From contig NZ_JALUKE010000058.1 in NCBI RefSeq assembly GCF_027056685.1, forward strand, positions 1 through 38,645: a stretch of 38,645 nucleotides of DNA. The letters run 5' to 3'. This document shows, one piece after another, positions 1 through 10,053 of this stretch (position 1 is its first letter; the number at the start of each line of letters is the position of its first letter). The position numbers and the translations under genes were made by a program. The notes below the pieces were generated by a model. That model had not been told where the DNA came from. It did no database searches and was given only the letters and a program-made list of their open reading frames with translations. Origin of the DNA: Sulfurimonas sp. Lineage in GTDB: Bacteria > Campylobacterota > Campylobacteria > Campylobacterales > Sulfurimonadaceae.

Positions 1-172
1 GAATTAAAATTAAATAAGTTATATCTACGCTCATAGCTCCCAAACCAATAGCTACTGCTTTTTTATAATTTTTTAAAGCTTCGTTCATTATAAGTAGATT
101 TATGGGACCTAATGGAAGTGCCGATCCTAGACCCAAGATAAATTTTGCAATATATACTGATAAAATAGACAT
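1..172 (-). CDS. LysE/RhtB-family transporter, N-terminal part (runs off the window edge)
   Basis: Hand translation of the complement from ATG at 172: MSILSVYIAKFILGLGSALPLGPINLLIMNEALKNYKKAVAIGLGAMSVDITYLILI; GPINLL motif typical of LysE-type exporters. Confidence 0.6.
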   Translation of the reverse strand, partial: MSILSVYIAKFILGLGSALPLGPINLLIMNEALKNYKKAVAIGLGAMSVDITYLILI

Positions 173-430
173 ACTTATTTGAGTATTTTTTGTAATTTTA
201 ATTTCACGCTGGTATCTTAAATAATTTTGTTTATGTAAGTGGGTAAATAAAATATAAAGCTAAAATTACCAAGAAGAAGAAAATAGAAGGGTGACACTAA
301 TAATTGTTTCGTTGATTTTCATAATGCCTCCTGTATTTCGATTTGTAAGAATAGTACTGAAAAATAACTTAAACATCTATGAGTTGTTAAGTATTTGATA
401 CAATGATGAAATAAATAATAGAGGTGAATA

Positions 431-646
431 ATGCGAGAATATTTAAAAAAGAAGATTATTGAAGTATGTGATGAAAAGATAGAAGCCAAAGGCTCAAATG
501 TGGGTTTGTCTTTTTATGCTTTTTTCGCAAATAAAAATGATAATCCGAAACTACTTATGGAAGCTGCAACTTGGTGGATAGAGACCCATGAATTTGACCA
601 TTTTGAAAAAGCTTTGAAAATTAAAAGGATAATACAAAATGGCTAA
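431..646 (+). CDS. small conserved-looking hypothetical protein (71 aa)
   Basis: ORF track; AGAGGTG ribosome-binding site just upstream; overlaps start of the next gene by 8 nt. Confidence 0.6.
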   Translation: MREYLKKKIIEVCDEKIEAKGSNVGLSFYAFFANKNDNPKLLMEAATWWIETHEFDHFEKALKIKRIIQNG

Positions 647-1076
647 ATCACTAGATATAAAAGAGCTTTTTAGGACTGTCTTAGGTGATGACTTTCATGA
701 GTATGAACTTCCACCTCCATGTTTTACAATTATGCAGTGTGAGATTGTCGCATTTGATAAAGAAAAAGCAACACTTACTACAAAAATACCTGTTTTAAAA
801 GAGTGGCTCAATCCATACTCTACTATGCAAGGTGGTATGATAATCGCAGCTATGGATAATGCTCTGGGTCCTTTGAGTTTGTTAGTCGCACCTAAAAATA
901 TGACGAGAAGTATAGAGTCTAAACTCATAAAAGCAATAACCATGAATGTGAAGTATATTTATGTAACTGCATCACTCTATGAAGTAAAAAAAAGAAGACT
1001 TATTTTTGATGTCGTTGTAAAAGATAAGGAAGATAATCTTTATTCAACTGCCCGGGTGACAAATTTTATTTTATAA
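639..1076 (+). CDS. PaaI-like hotdog-fold thioesterase
   Basis: ORF; 'NPYSTMQGGMIIAAMDNALGPLS' hotdog thioesterase-like motif. Confidence 0.65.
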   Translation: MAKSLDIKELFRTVLGDDFHEYELPPPCFTIMQCEIVAFDKEKATLTTKIPVLKEWLNPYSTMQGGMIIAAMDNALGPLSLLVAPKNMTRSIESKLIKAITMNVKYIYVTASLYEVKKRRLIFDVVVKDKEDNLYSTARVTNFIL

Positions 1077-1102
1077 ATGTTATAAATATTTTAAGGAAAA
1101 AA

Positions 1103-1789
1103 ATGCAACTTAAAAATGTAGTTCCATGGGGAAGAAATCTACAAGAGTACAAAGAAATGGGACTCTTTAGCGATGCAGATAGAGATAAAAAGATACTTGG
1201 ATGCGGTGATGGGCCAGCGAGTGTAAACAAAGAACTCACAGAAATTGGTGTTAATATTACATCTATTGATCCAATTTATCAGTTTACTAAAGAACAAATT
1301 GAACAGCGGGTGCAAGAGAGTGCGCAAGTAGTATCTGTGCAGTTAAGAAAAAACAGAGATGATTTTGTATGGAAAAATATTTCTGATGTTGAAACACTTA
1401 TACAACTGCGTTTAGAAGCTATGGATAATTTTTTACAAGATTACAAAAATGGCAAAAAGCAAGAACGATATCAATACCAAGAACTTCCAAAGTTAAATTT
1501 TAAAGACAAAGAATTTGATCTTACTTGGAGCTCTCACTTTCTGTTTTTATACAGTGAACATTTTGATGAAGAGTTTCATAAGAAGGCTATTGTGGAAATG
1601 CTTCGTGTATCAAAAGAGGTGCGAATATTTCCATTACTTGACTTAAAAAATAAAAAATCTAAACATTTAACTAGTGTTTTGAAATACTTAGAAGAAAATG
1701 ATTATACTTATGAGATAGTAAAAAGTGAATATGAGTTTCAAAAGGGAGCTTTTGAAATGCTCAAAATAGTTAAAGATAGTCTCACTTAA
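1103..1789 (+). CDS. class I SAM-dependent methyltransferase-like protein
   Basis: ORF; 'KKILGCGDGPASVNKEL...ITSIDPIY' resembles motif I/II of SAM methyltransferases. Confidence 0.6.
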   Translation: MQLKNVVPWGRNLQEYKEMGLFSDADRDKKILGCGDGPASVNKELTEIGVNITSIDPIYQFTKEQIEQRVQESAQVVSVQLRKNRDDFVWKNISDVETLIQLRLEAMDNFLQDYKNGKKQERYQYQELPKLNFKDKEFDLTWSSHFLFLYSEHFDEEFHKKAIVEMLRVSKEVRIFPLLDLKNKKSKHLTSVLKYLEENDYTYEIVKSEYEFQKGAFEMLKIVKDSLT

Positions 1790-1805
1790 AGTAAAACTAT
1801 CTTTA
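1771..1805. terminator. convergent-gene hairpin: TAAAGATAGT / ACTATCTTTA, 10-bp perfect stem, 15-nt loop
   Basis: Direct inspection; spans the stop region of the methyltransferase gene and faces metE. Confidence 0.5.
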
Positions 1806-1817
1806 GTTTATAGCAGC

Positions 1818-4094
1818 TTAAACAAGCTCCTCACGCACGATTTTCACTGCTTCAACCATATTCTTCAAACTCGGTTTTACCTCTTCCCATTTACGTGTTT
1901 TGAGCCCACAGTCTGGGTTTATCCAAAGCTGCTCTTTTGGAAGTACTTCTAAGAGGGAGTGAATTTGCTTGACGATTTCCTCAACCGATGGAATTCTAGG
2001 GCTGTGAATATCATAAACTCCTGGTCCTACCTCTTGTTTGTAACCGACTTTAGCAAATATCTTTAAGAGCTCATTGCCGCTTCTTGCAGTCTCGATGGAG
2101 ATAACATCTGCATCCATCGCTTCAATGGTCGCTATGATGTCATTAAACTCACTGTAGCACATATGTGTATGAATCTGTGTCTCTTTTCTTGCAGAGCTTA
2201 CTGAGAGTTTGAAGTCTCTTACGGCAAAATCTTCATAGGCTTGCACTTTTGCCGCTCGTAAAGGATAGCCCTCCTTAAACGCAGCTTCATCTACCTGTAT
2301 CATTTTTATACCAGCGTTTTGTAAGTCATCGACTTCATCACAGATTGCAAGTGCTATCTGTTTACTGACATCTCCGCGAGCCATATCGTCGCGTACAAAA
2401 GACCAGTTTAAAATCGTGACGGGTCCAGTGAGCATTCCTTTCATGATTTTGTCTGTTTTGCTTTGTGCATAAGTAATCCAATCTACTGTCATAGGTTTTG
2501 GACGGCTAATATCACCATAGATAAATGGAGGTTTTACGCAACGGCTTCCATAACTTTGTACCCAGCCATTTTGACTGAAACCATAGCCCTGAAGTTGCTC
2601 TCCAAAGTATTCAACCATATCATTTCTTTCAGGCTCACCATGCACAAGCACTTCGATGCCGCACTTTTCTTGAAACGCAACACAATCATCGATGTAGTTC
2701 TTCATCTCCGTGATGTACGCTTCTTCTGAGATATTACCATTTTTAAACTCTCGTCTTGCATGTCTGACTTCCGGAGTCTGCGGAAAAGAGCCAATGGTAG
2801 TCGTTGCAAGCTCTTTATAGCCTAAAAGTTCTTTTTGAATTTTTATACGCTCTCCGTAAGCACCTTCGCGTTCTAGTTTTGTAATGCATTGCGTACGCTC
2901 TTGTACTTTTTTGTCATGAATAAGTGGTGAAGATTTTCTACTTGCATTTGCTGTTTGATTTGTTTCATAAAGTGCTTTTTCTTCTGCGTTTAAACTCTCT
3001 TGAGTATCAAAAAAGATCTTTGAAATAAGTGCTATTTCATCAAGTTTTTCTACAGCGTAACTAAGCCAATTTTTTATTTCGTTATTCATTTTCTCTTCGT
3101 ATTGAAGCGTAAATGGTACATGTAGAAGTGAAGAGGAAGAAGAGATCAAAATATTTTCTTTTTTAACACTTTTCGCAATCTTCTCTAATAGTGAAATTGT
3201 TGCGTTTATATTATTTTTCCAGATGTTTCTTCCATCGACTACACCGGCAATAAGCACTTTATTTGAAGCTGCTATCTCAGTGAGACTCTCAAAGTTCTTT
3301 TCGCCATGTACAAAATCAAGTCCAAGCGCCCAAACAGGAGTATTTAGAAGAATTTTTGTTGCTTCGTTGGAGTGCTCAAAATATGTTAGAACAGCTATTT
3401 TAATATTAGATGATATTAGAGCTAATTTGTCGTAAGTTGGTTTAATAAGACTCAATACTTTTGGCTCTAAATCTTTTACAAATATTGGTTCATCTATTTG
3501 GACTGTTACCATGTCGTCTAGTTGTGCAATCTCAGTTAGTAGTGCTTCATATACAGGAAGAATTTTAGAGTAGAGTTCAAAGACATCTCCTCTGTCCACT
3601 CTTTTTGAGAGTGCTAAGAAAGTGATAGGACCGATGATATTTATTTTTGTTTTAACACCATGTGCTTTTGCCTCTTTATACTCAGCGACAATCTTCGCTG
3701 CGTTTAGAGTATAATTGTCTGTTAAAGAGAGTTCAGGAACAATGTAATGGTAGTTGGTATTAAACCATTTTGTCATCTCCATGGCCACCGCATTTTGATT
3801 TCCTCGTGCCATTGCAAAGTAAAGCTCTTCGCCTTGAAGATCTTGGAATCTTTTTGGAACTGCTCCAAGTGTGATAGCCATATCGAGCATATTGTCATAG
3901 AGTGAAAAATCATTTGAGCTTACATACTCAATACCTGCATCTTTTTGATAGTTCCAGTGGCGATGTTTCAGTTCACTTGCTACTTTTTCTACTTCGTTAA
4001 AATCACTTTTTTTTGCCCAGTAACTCTCTAATGCTTTTTTAAGCTCTCTTTGTTCTCCAATTCTTGGAAATCCTATTACATAATTTTTTGACAT
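1818..4094 (-). CDS. metE: cobalamin-independent methionine synthase
   Basis: 758 aa; 'GFPRIGEQRELKKALESYW', 'HGEPERNDMVEYFGEQLQGYGFSQNGWVQSYGSRCVKPP', 'INPDCGLKTRKW'. Confidence 0.97.
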   Translation of the reverse strand: MSKNYVIGFPRIGEQRELKKALESYWAKKSDFNEVEKVASELKHRHWNYQKDAGIEYVSSNDFSLYDNMLDMAITLGAVPKRFQDLQGEELYFAMARGNQNAVAMEMTKWFNTNYHYIVPELSLTDNYTLNAAKIVAEYKEAKAHGVKTKINIIGPITFLALSKRVDRGDVFELYSKILPVYEALLTEIAQLDDMVTVQIDEPIFVKDLEPKVLSLIKPTYDKLALISSNIKIAVLTYFEHSNEATKILLNTPVWALGLDFVHGEKNFESLTEIAASNKVLIAGVVDGRNIWKNNINATISLLEKIAKSVKKENILISSSSSLLHVPFTLQYEEKMNNEIKNWLSYAVEKLDEIALISKIFFDTQESLNAEEKALYETNQTANASRKSSPLIHDKKVQERTQCITKLEREGAYGERIKIQKELLGYKELATTTIGSFPQTPEVRHARREFKNGNISEEAYITEMKNYIDDCVAFQEKCGIEVLVHGEPERNDMVEYFGEQLQGYGFSQNGWVQSYGSRCVKPPFIYGDISRPKPMTVDWITYAQSKTDKIMKGMLTGPVTILNWSFVRDDMARGDVSKQIALAICDEVDDLQNAGIKMIQVDEAAFKEGYPLRAAKVQAYEDFAVRDFKLSVSSARKETQIHTHMCYSEFNDIIATIEAMDADVISIETARSGNELLKIFAKVGYKQEVGPGVYDIHSPRIPSVEEIVKQIHSLLEVLPKEQLWINPDCGLKTRKWEEVKPSLKNMVEAVKIVREELV

Positions 4095-4395
4095 TACAAT
4101 ATCCTTTGTTTTTCGTCAGTTATGACGGTAAATTTGTGTTTTATTTTTTTATGATTAGTGTGTTGATTAAAGGGATATTGAAAGAGGAGGGTGGACACCA
4201 CTACGACGAAATGCAAAACATACTGTATAAAATGGGCATCTCGGAATGTAGTGGTTGAGTAAAATCATAAGTTTTGATTTTAAGGTAAAAAAGAGATGAC
4301 AATGACATGGTTTTGAGTTTGTCAGCAGTGCAAGTGCTGTTGCAGCAAAAAGTTCTTTTAATGCCATATCTCTCTCCTTTTAAAAATTTTTCGTA

Positions 4396-4401
4396 ATTAT
4401 A
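4396..4401 (-). promoter_or_regulatory. sigma70-type -10 box (TGaTATAAT) upstream of the metE leader region
   Basis: Minus strand reads TTGTGATATAATTACG between the pepA stop and the leader ORF. Confidence 0.5.
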
Positions 4402-4407
4402 TCACAA

Positions 4408-5817
4408 TTATTTGAGTGATTTTAAAAACTGTGTCATAAAACGCACACCTGCACCTGTTGCACCGTGGACATTTACATCCCATGGGCTTTCAGTATAAGC
4501 ACTTCCTGCTATGTCAAAGTGTAACCATTTCTCTTTATTTTCATCTTTTATGAAGTTGTCCAAGAAAAGTCCCGCAGTAATCGCTCCACCATAAGGTTTG
4601 TTAGAGATATTACAGATGTCTGCAATTTCACTTTTAAGCTGTTTTTTGAGGTGTTTGTTAAATGGCAGGCTCGCTGTAAGCTCTCCTGCTGCTCCTGCTG
4701 CTTTACTTAAGTTATGACGGAGTCTGTTTGAGTGTCCCATTACACCTGTTGTGTACTGACCAAGTGCTACCATACAAGCACCTGTAAGTGTTGCAAAATC
4801 AAAAAGATAGTCGGGTTCTTTTACCTTATCTTGTGCATAATCAAGCACATCAGCAAGTACCAAACGACCTTCTGCATCAGTGTTGCGTACTTCAATAGTG
4901 TCACCTTTGCGAGATACAAGCACATCATCAGGTTTGTAAGCATCACCGCCTATCATATTTTCAACTGCTCCAACAAAAGCATGAACCTCAATGTCGAGTT
5001 TAAGTTCACTTACTGCTTTTATGATGCCAAGAACAGCACATGCTCCAGCTTTGTCCATCTTCATAGTTACCATTGAAGCAGCAGGTTTGAGGCTGAGTCC
5101 GCCGCTATCGTAAGTAAGTCCTTTTCCTATAAGTGCTATTCGTTTTTTTGCATTTTGTGGTTTGTATGCAATGTGAATAAGTTTACTTTCGTGGCGTGAA
5201 GCACGACCGACTGCAAGTATTGCTCCACATTTTTCTTTTTTGAGTGCTTTTTCATCAAGAATGTTACACTCTAACTTATTGTCGCGTGCAAGTTTTTTCG
5301 CAAGTTTTGCAAGTGTTTCTGGGTGCATATCATCAGGAGCTGTATTTACTATGTCACGAGTAAAGCATGTTGCTTCAGCAATAACTATCGTCTCTTCAAA
5401 AAGAGCACCTAATTCTTTTACATCATCACAAGAGAGATAGATTTTTTTGATTTTCATCTTTTTTGGATTTGATTTATAGGTATTAAATTCATATCCTCCA
5501 AGTATTAGTCCTTCTATGATTGGGCGTAAACTTGTTTTATCGACTGCTATAGAGAGTGTTTTATACTCAAAACCTTTGATGGCTTTTGCAACTGTTGCAG
5601 CTGCTGTACGAATATTTTCGTCAGAATGCTCTTCAAGACCACAAAAGAGAAGTGATTTTCCATGCATTGGACAGAGTGTGTCTTGCTCTGCTTTAAATCC
5701 TGCTTTATCTAAAGTTCTTTTAAATTTTGCTTTTGTTAGTCTTTGGGGCGTAATCAACTTTAAAGTAAGGTTCTTTTTATCGTTAATCGACTCTTTATTG
5801 ATAAGTTCTATTTTCAT
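4408..5817 (-). CDS. pepA: leucyl aminopeptidase (M17 family)
   Basis: 469 aa; 'GKGLTYDSGGLSLKPAASMVTMKMDKAGA' and 'NTDAEGRLVLADVL' M17 signatures. Confidence 0.95.
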   Translation of the reverse strand: MKIELINKESINDKKNLTLKLITPQRLTKAKFKRTLDKAGFKAEQDTLCPMHGKSLLFCGLEEHSDENIRTAAATVAKAIKGFEYKTLSIAVDKTSLRPIIEGLILGGYEFNTYKSNPKKMKIKKIYLSCDDVKELGALFEETIVIAEATCFTRDIVNTAPDDMHPETLAKLAKKLARDNKLECNILDEKALKKEKCGAILAVGRASRHESKLIHIAYKPQNAKKRIALIGKGLTYDSGGLSLKPAASMVTMKMDKAGACAVLGIIKAVSELKLDIEVHAFVGAVENMIGGDAYKPDDVLVSRKGDTIEVRNTDAEGRLVLADVLDYAQDKVKEPDYLFDFATLTGACMVALGQYTTGVMGHSNRLRHNLSKAAGAAGELTASLPFNKHLKKQLKSEIADICNISNKPYGGAITAGLFLDNFIKDENKEKWLHFDIAGSAYTESPWDVNVHGATGAGVRFMTQFLKSLK

Positions 5818-5919
5818 TATTGTTCCATTTAGTAATTTCTTTTGTGTATATTAGCAAAATATTAGAAACAATTCCTCTTTTATAAGAAGAAAAAAATATT
5901 TTATGATAGAATCAAATTT

Positions 5920-6822
5920 ATGATGAATAAACGAATTTTAATAATAGAACTGAATCAAAAAAATTTTAATGTTTTAGAAGAACTTTTTGCAAAGGAAGGG
6001 TATAAATCACATGCTGTTATTGATGCAGAAAGTTTTAACAATCTCACTCTAAAGAGTGAAGATTTATCACTTATAATCGTTAATGCTCATGTGGAGTATG
6101 CGACAGTACAAGAGATAGTTAAACGCGCACAGATAAATACTACACTACATGTGCCTGTCATTTATATTGATAGTGCAAAAGAACATGATAGTAAAAGGCT
6201 AATTGAGGGCTTTAAAGCCGGTATAAATGATTACATCAAAAAACCTTTTAATTCTCAGGAAATTATAGCAAGAGTAAAATACCACAGTGAAGAGTTTTCC
6301 AGACTATATGAATATAAAATTCGTGTGGATAAACTTGGAAATTTAGCAACCATAGATCAGCTCTCAAAAACAACTTCGAAGATGCAAATGCAAGCTGTAT
6401 TGAAACATCAAATAAATTACTGTAAACGCTATACAACAAAAGCTACTGTAATGTATTTACGCTTGCTTAGTATTGATAAGTTTATTGGAACTTTTGGTCT
6501 GCCGTCTGGGGAAAAAGTTATTTCAAAGTTTGCAAAAGAGTTAAAAGCTTCCATAAGAGATGCAGATATGATCTCCCGTTGGGGTGGGGCTGATTTTGTT
6601 ATTTTATTACCAAATACAGCGGTAAAATCTGCTGAAGCTATTAGTAAAAAGTTAAAGGCGAAATTATCAAATATGACGATTATGAATGGTGCAAATCCTG
6701 AACTTGCTTTTGGTGTGAGTGAACTTCAAAATGATGATGACCCACAAGAAGTCATAGCTAGAGCACAGTATGCTCTTAGCGAAGCGAAAAAACAAACATA
6801 TGGGAAAATTGCTATAGCTTAA
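5920..6822 (+). CDS. response-regulator receiver-like plus degenerate GGDEF-domain protein
   Basis: 300 aa; N-terminal CheY-like fold pattern (ILIIE...PVIYIDS...YIKKPF) and C-terminal 'RDADMISRWGGADFVILLP'. Confidence 0.85.
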   Translation: MMNKRILIIELNQKNFNVLEELFAKEGYKSHAVIDAESFNNLTLKSEDLSLIIVNAHVEYATVQEIVKRAQINTTLHVPVIYIDSAKEHDSKRLIEGFKAGINDYIKKPFNSQEIIARVKYHSEEFSRLYEYKIRVDKLGNLATIDQLSKTTSKMQMQAVLKHQINYCKRYTTKATVMYLRLLSIDKFIGTFGLPSGEKVISKFAKELKASIRDADMISRWGGADFVILLPNTAVKSAEAISKKLKAKLSNMTIMNGANPELAFGVSELQNDDDPQEVIARAQYALSEAKKQTYGKIAIA

Positions 6823-6831
6823 GCTTTACTT

Positions 6832-8031
6832 TTAATCAAAATGTAGTAAATCTTTTGCCTGTATCATATCTTTGTCACCGCGACCAGAGAGATTGACAAT
6901 GACAAGTTTGTCTTTTATATCTGGCAGTTTTTTTAAGTACGCTACAGCATGAGAACTCTCAAACGCAGGAATAATTCCCTCTTTTTGAGAGAGCCATACA
7001 AAGGCATCAAGCGCTTCTTGATCTGTGATGTTATCGTACATCACATTTTTATGGTCTTTGTGAAAAGCGTGTTCTGGTCCAATGCCTGGATAGTCAAGTC
7101 CTGCAGAGATAGAGTGTGCTTCTAAAATCTGTCCATCCTCATCTTGTAAAAGGTAAGACATTTGTCCATGAAGTACACCAGGACGCCCCTTTTCTAGCGA
7201 ACAACCATGTTTATTTGTTTCAATGCCAAGTCCACCTGCTTCTATTCCTATACATTGAACATCTTTATCTTCTAAAAAGTGTTGAAACATCCCAATGGCA
7301 TTACTTCCTCCACCAATACAAGCAATAATATAATCAGGAAGTTTTTGCTCTTTTTCAAGTATCTGTTGTCTCGCTTCCCAACCAATGATTGCTTGAAAAT
7401 CTCTTACCATCATAGGGTAGGGGTGTGGACCTGCAACAGTTCCAATGATGTAGAAAGTATCTCTTGCATTTGTGACCCAGTGACGAATGGCATCATTCAT
7501 AGCATCTTTAAGTGTTCTGCTTCCACTCTCAACGGAGTTTACTTTTGCTCCAAGAAGCTTCATTCGAAAGACATTTAACTCTTGACGCGCAACATCCTTT
7601 GCACCCATAAATATTTCACACTCTAAGCCTAAAAGTGCAGCGATAGTAGCCGTTGCTACGCCATGTTGTCCTGCCCCCGTTTCAGCTATGACTTTTTTAA
7701 AGCCAAGTCGTTTTGCCATAAGTCCCTGTGCTATAACATTGTTTACTTTATGTGCACCTGTATGGTTTAAATCTTCTCGTTTGAAGTAAACCTTTGCACC
7801 AAGTTCATTAGAGATATTTTCAGCATAAAAAAGTGGAGAAGGGCGCCCTACATAATCTTTAAGATAGTAATGCACTTCACTCCAAAAATCTTTATCAAAA
7901 CGGATTTTTTCATACTCTTCTTTAAGTTCTAATAGAGCTGGCATAAGTGTTTCAGGAACATAACGACCACCAAAAATTCCGAAATGTCCATTTTCATCGG
8001 GATCAAATTTTGATTTACTAGGAATATACAT
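6832..8031 (-). CDS. trpB: tryptophan synthase beta chain
   Basis: '[22 protein letters not shown]', '[15 protein letters not shown]', '[13 protein letters not shown]'. Confidence 0.97.
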   Translation of the reverse strand: MYIPSKSKFDPDENGHFGIFGGRYVPETLMPALLELKEEYEKIRFDKDFWSEVHYYLKDYVGRPSPLFYAENISNELGAKVYFKREDLNHTGAHKVNNVIAQGLMAKRLGFKKVIAETGAGQHGVATATIAALLGLECEIFMGAKDVARQELNVFRMKLLGAKVNSVESGSRTLKDAMNDAIRHWVTNARDTFYIIGTVAGPHPYPMMVRDFQAIIGWEARQQILEKEQKLPDYIIACIGGGSNAIGMFQHFLEDKDVQCIGIEAGGLGIETNKHGCSLEKGRPGVLHGQMSYLLQDEDGQILEAHSISAGLDYPGIGPEHAFHKDHKNVMYDNITDQEALDAFVWLSQKEGIIPAFESSHAVAYLKKLPDIKDKLVIVNLSGRGDKDMIQAKDLLHFD

Positions 8032-8576
8032 TATTTAACCTCTATAACTGAGTAAACTTCTGTTTGCTCTTGTAATTTTTTCACACCATCTAAAAAAGTA
8101 AGTGCTATGATAAAGCAGCACTCTACGCACTCTGCACCTGTTTGCTTGACAAGCTTTGCCGCTGCGTTTGCGGTGCCTCCAGTTGCGATTAAATCATCTA
8201 TGACTAAAACTCTTGCACCTTTTTTCTCACCAAAGGCATCAATATGCACTTCAATTTCATCAACACCATACTCTAAAGCATATTTTTCGCTAAAAGTAGT
8301 GTATGGAAGTTTTCCTTTTTTACGAATAGGGACAAATCCTAAACCAAGCATCTGTGCAAGTGCTGCTCCAAAGATAAAGCCACGAGCATCTATACCTGCA
8401 ATATAATCAAGATTGTACGATCTGTAACGAGAAGCGAGATGATTCATTAGAGTTGCATAAGCCTCTTTGTTATTTAAAAGTGTAGTAATATCTTTAAAAA
8501 CAATTCCCTTTTTTGGAAAATCTTTAATGTCTCTAATTGAATTTTCTATAATGTTTCTTTCATCTGCACTAAGCAT
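8031..8576 (-). CDS. apt: adenine phosphoribosyltransferase
   Basis: '[21 protein letters not shown]', '[14 protein letters not shown]', '[20 protein letters not shown]'. Confidence 0.95.
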   Translation of the reverse strand: MLSADERNIIENSIRDIKDFPKKGIVFKDITTLLNNKEAYATLMNHLASRYRSYNLDYIAGIDARGFIFGAALAQMLGLGFVPIRKKGKLPYTTFSEKYALEYGVDEIEVHIDAFGEKKGARVLVIDDLIATGGTANAAAKLVKQTGAECVECCFIIALTFLDGVKKLQEQTEVYSVIEVK

Positions 8577-8585
8577 TCTTATCCT

Positions 8586-8918
8586 TTATAAAAGAGCGTC
8601 AATGCGACCTTCTAATGCTTTTATTTTCGCATTAAGACGATCGACCTCTTGTCTATGTTTTGAGTTTCTTTGTTTGAGCACTTTTAACTCATTTCTTAGT
8701 TTTGTCAACTCGTCACTTAGTATATCAACATTTCCAAGAGCTCGTTGGAGTTGTATTTGATACTTTCGTATTAAAATTTCTGCCTCTTGTAGTGTTAATT
8801 TCATTAAATCATTGCTTCGTTGTTCTTTCTTTGTAATACTTTTAAAATAAAACATTTTTACAAAAAGATATATCGCAAGAATTGAGAGTATTGTTAATAG
8901 TGACCATTGCCAAAACAT
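8586..8918 (-). CDS. membrane-anchored coiled-coil hypothetical protein
   Basis: 110 aa; N-terminal TM segment followed by heptad-like Leu/charged repeats. Confidence 0.6.
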   Translation of the reverse strand: MFWQWSLLTILSILAIYLFVKMFYFKSITKKEQRSNDLMKLTLQEAEILIRKYQIQLQRALGNVDILSDELTKLRNELKVLKQRNSKHRQEVDRLNAKIKALEGRIDALL

Positions 8919-8930
8919 AAACAGCTTTCC

Positions 8931-9362
8931 TTAGTCGATTTCTATTTTAGCGACTCTGTTTATATGACGACCGCCTTCAAAAGAGCTGGCAAGCCATGCA
9001 TCTACAATAGACTCTGCAACACCTTTTCCAACTATACGCTCACCATAACAGAGAATATTTGCATCATTGTGTCCTCGTGCTACCATTGCTGTATAAGCAT
9101 CATGGCAAAGGGCTGCACGGATTCCGTGATGTTTATTTGCAGCCATACTCATACCAATTCCACTTCCACATATTAAAATGCCTTGACTTCCCTCATCTTC
9201 TAAAACAGCAGTAGCTACTTTATGTGCATAATCAGGGTAATCCACTCTATCTTTTGTATATGGCCCAAGGTCTGTAACATCATGTCCTTTTGCTCTTAAA
9301 AGCTCTACTGTCCAGTCTTTAAGATCCACTCCCGCGTGGTCTGTTCCTATATAAAATTTCAT
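8931..9362 (-). CDS. rpiB: ribose-5-phosphate isomerase B
   Basis: 'MKFYIGTDHAGVDLKDWTVELL...GILICGSGIGMSMAANKHHGIRAALCHD'; internal Met of the track ORF (8931..9431) chosen as start. Confidence 0.93.
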   Translation of the reverse strand: MKFYIGTDHAGVDLKDWTVELLRAKGHDVTDLGPYTKDRVDYPDYAHKVATAVLEDEGSQGILICGSGIGMSMAANKHHGIRAALCHDAYTAMVARGHNDANILCYGERIVGKGVAESIVDAWLASSFEGGRHINRVAKIEID

Positions 9363-9375
9363 AATAATCGCTCCT

Positions 9376-10053
9376 TTAAGATAATAATAATCGTATAATA
9401 AATTGTACAGGCATAAAGAGTAAATATTCATTTAGTGGTGTCATTAAAATAATAAGCACAATGAACATTCCATATCTGTCATACTTGTAATAAAACCCTG
9501 CTATAGAGTTGATTTTGTATTTTAACGCAAGGTGCATTAAAAAATGTCCTCCATCAAATTGTGGAATAGGTAAAAGATTAAACACGCCTAAGACAACATT
9601 GATAATAAGTAATTGATACACAAGAATATATGTAAAAACATAAAACATTGAGTCTGCAGTTGTTGGTGAACTCATAACTGTTAAAGCAATCGCAGCAAAA
9701 GCACCGAGAGTAAAGTTATATACTATTCCTGCTAGATCAACCTGCATAGCAGCATTATACCCACCGCGTCTCATAACCTTAGCCATATCAATAGGTACAG
9801 GTTTTGCCCAACCAAAAAGAATACCACCTGATGTTCCTAAAAGTAAAGGTATAAAATACAGAGCCGCAGGAACAAGAATAGTTCCTACTAAATCAATATG
9901 TACCAAAGGGTTAATAGTAAGGCGACCTGCATTTTTTGCGGTATCATCTCCATACATATGTGCAACCCATCCGTGCATAATTTCATGTCCAATAATTGCA
10001 ATAGCAAGTGCTAAAACCGCAGCTATTACTTTTAGTATATCAAGTAATTCCAT
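9376..10053 (-). CDS. site-2-protease family zinc metalloprotease (M50)
   Basis: 'IIGHEIMHGWVAHMYGDDTAKNAGRLTINPLVHID' HExxH and 'NLLPIPQFDGGHFL' motifs. Confidence 0.9.
   Translation of the reverse strand: MELLDILKVIAAVLALAIAIIGHEIMHGWVAHMYGDDTAKNAGRLTINPLVHIDLVGTILVPAALYFIPLLLGTSGGILFGWAKPVPIDMAKVMRRGGYNAAMQVDLAGIVYNFTLGAFAAIALTVMSSPTTADSMFYVFTYILVYQLLIINVVLGVFNLLPIPQFDGGHFLMHLALKYKINSIAGFYYKYDRYGMFIVLIILMTPLNEYLLFMPVQFIIRLLLS

Noticed and set aside
4732-5076. Antisense ORFs on + over pepA (and similar ones over napA, RND, trpB, lepB)
   Set aside because: Opposite-strand ORFs of clearly conserved genes, with no recognisable domain or ribosome-binding site; treated as shadow ORFs.
6810-6826. 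AGCTTAAGCT palindrome at the GGDEF/trpB convergent junction
   Set aside because: Short 10-bp palindrome in AT-rich DNA, no loop; too weak for a terminator or operator call.
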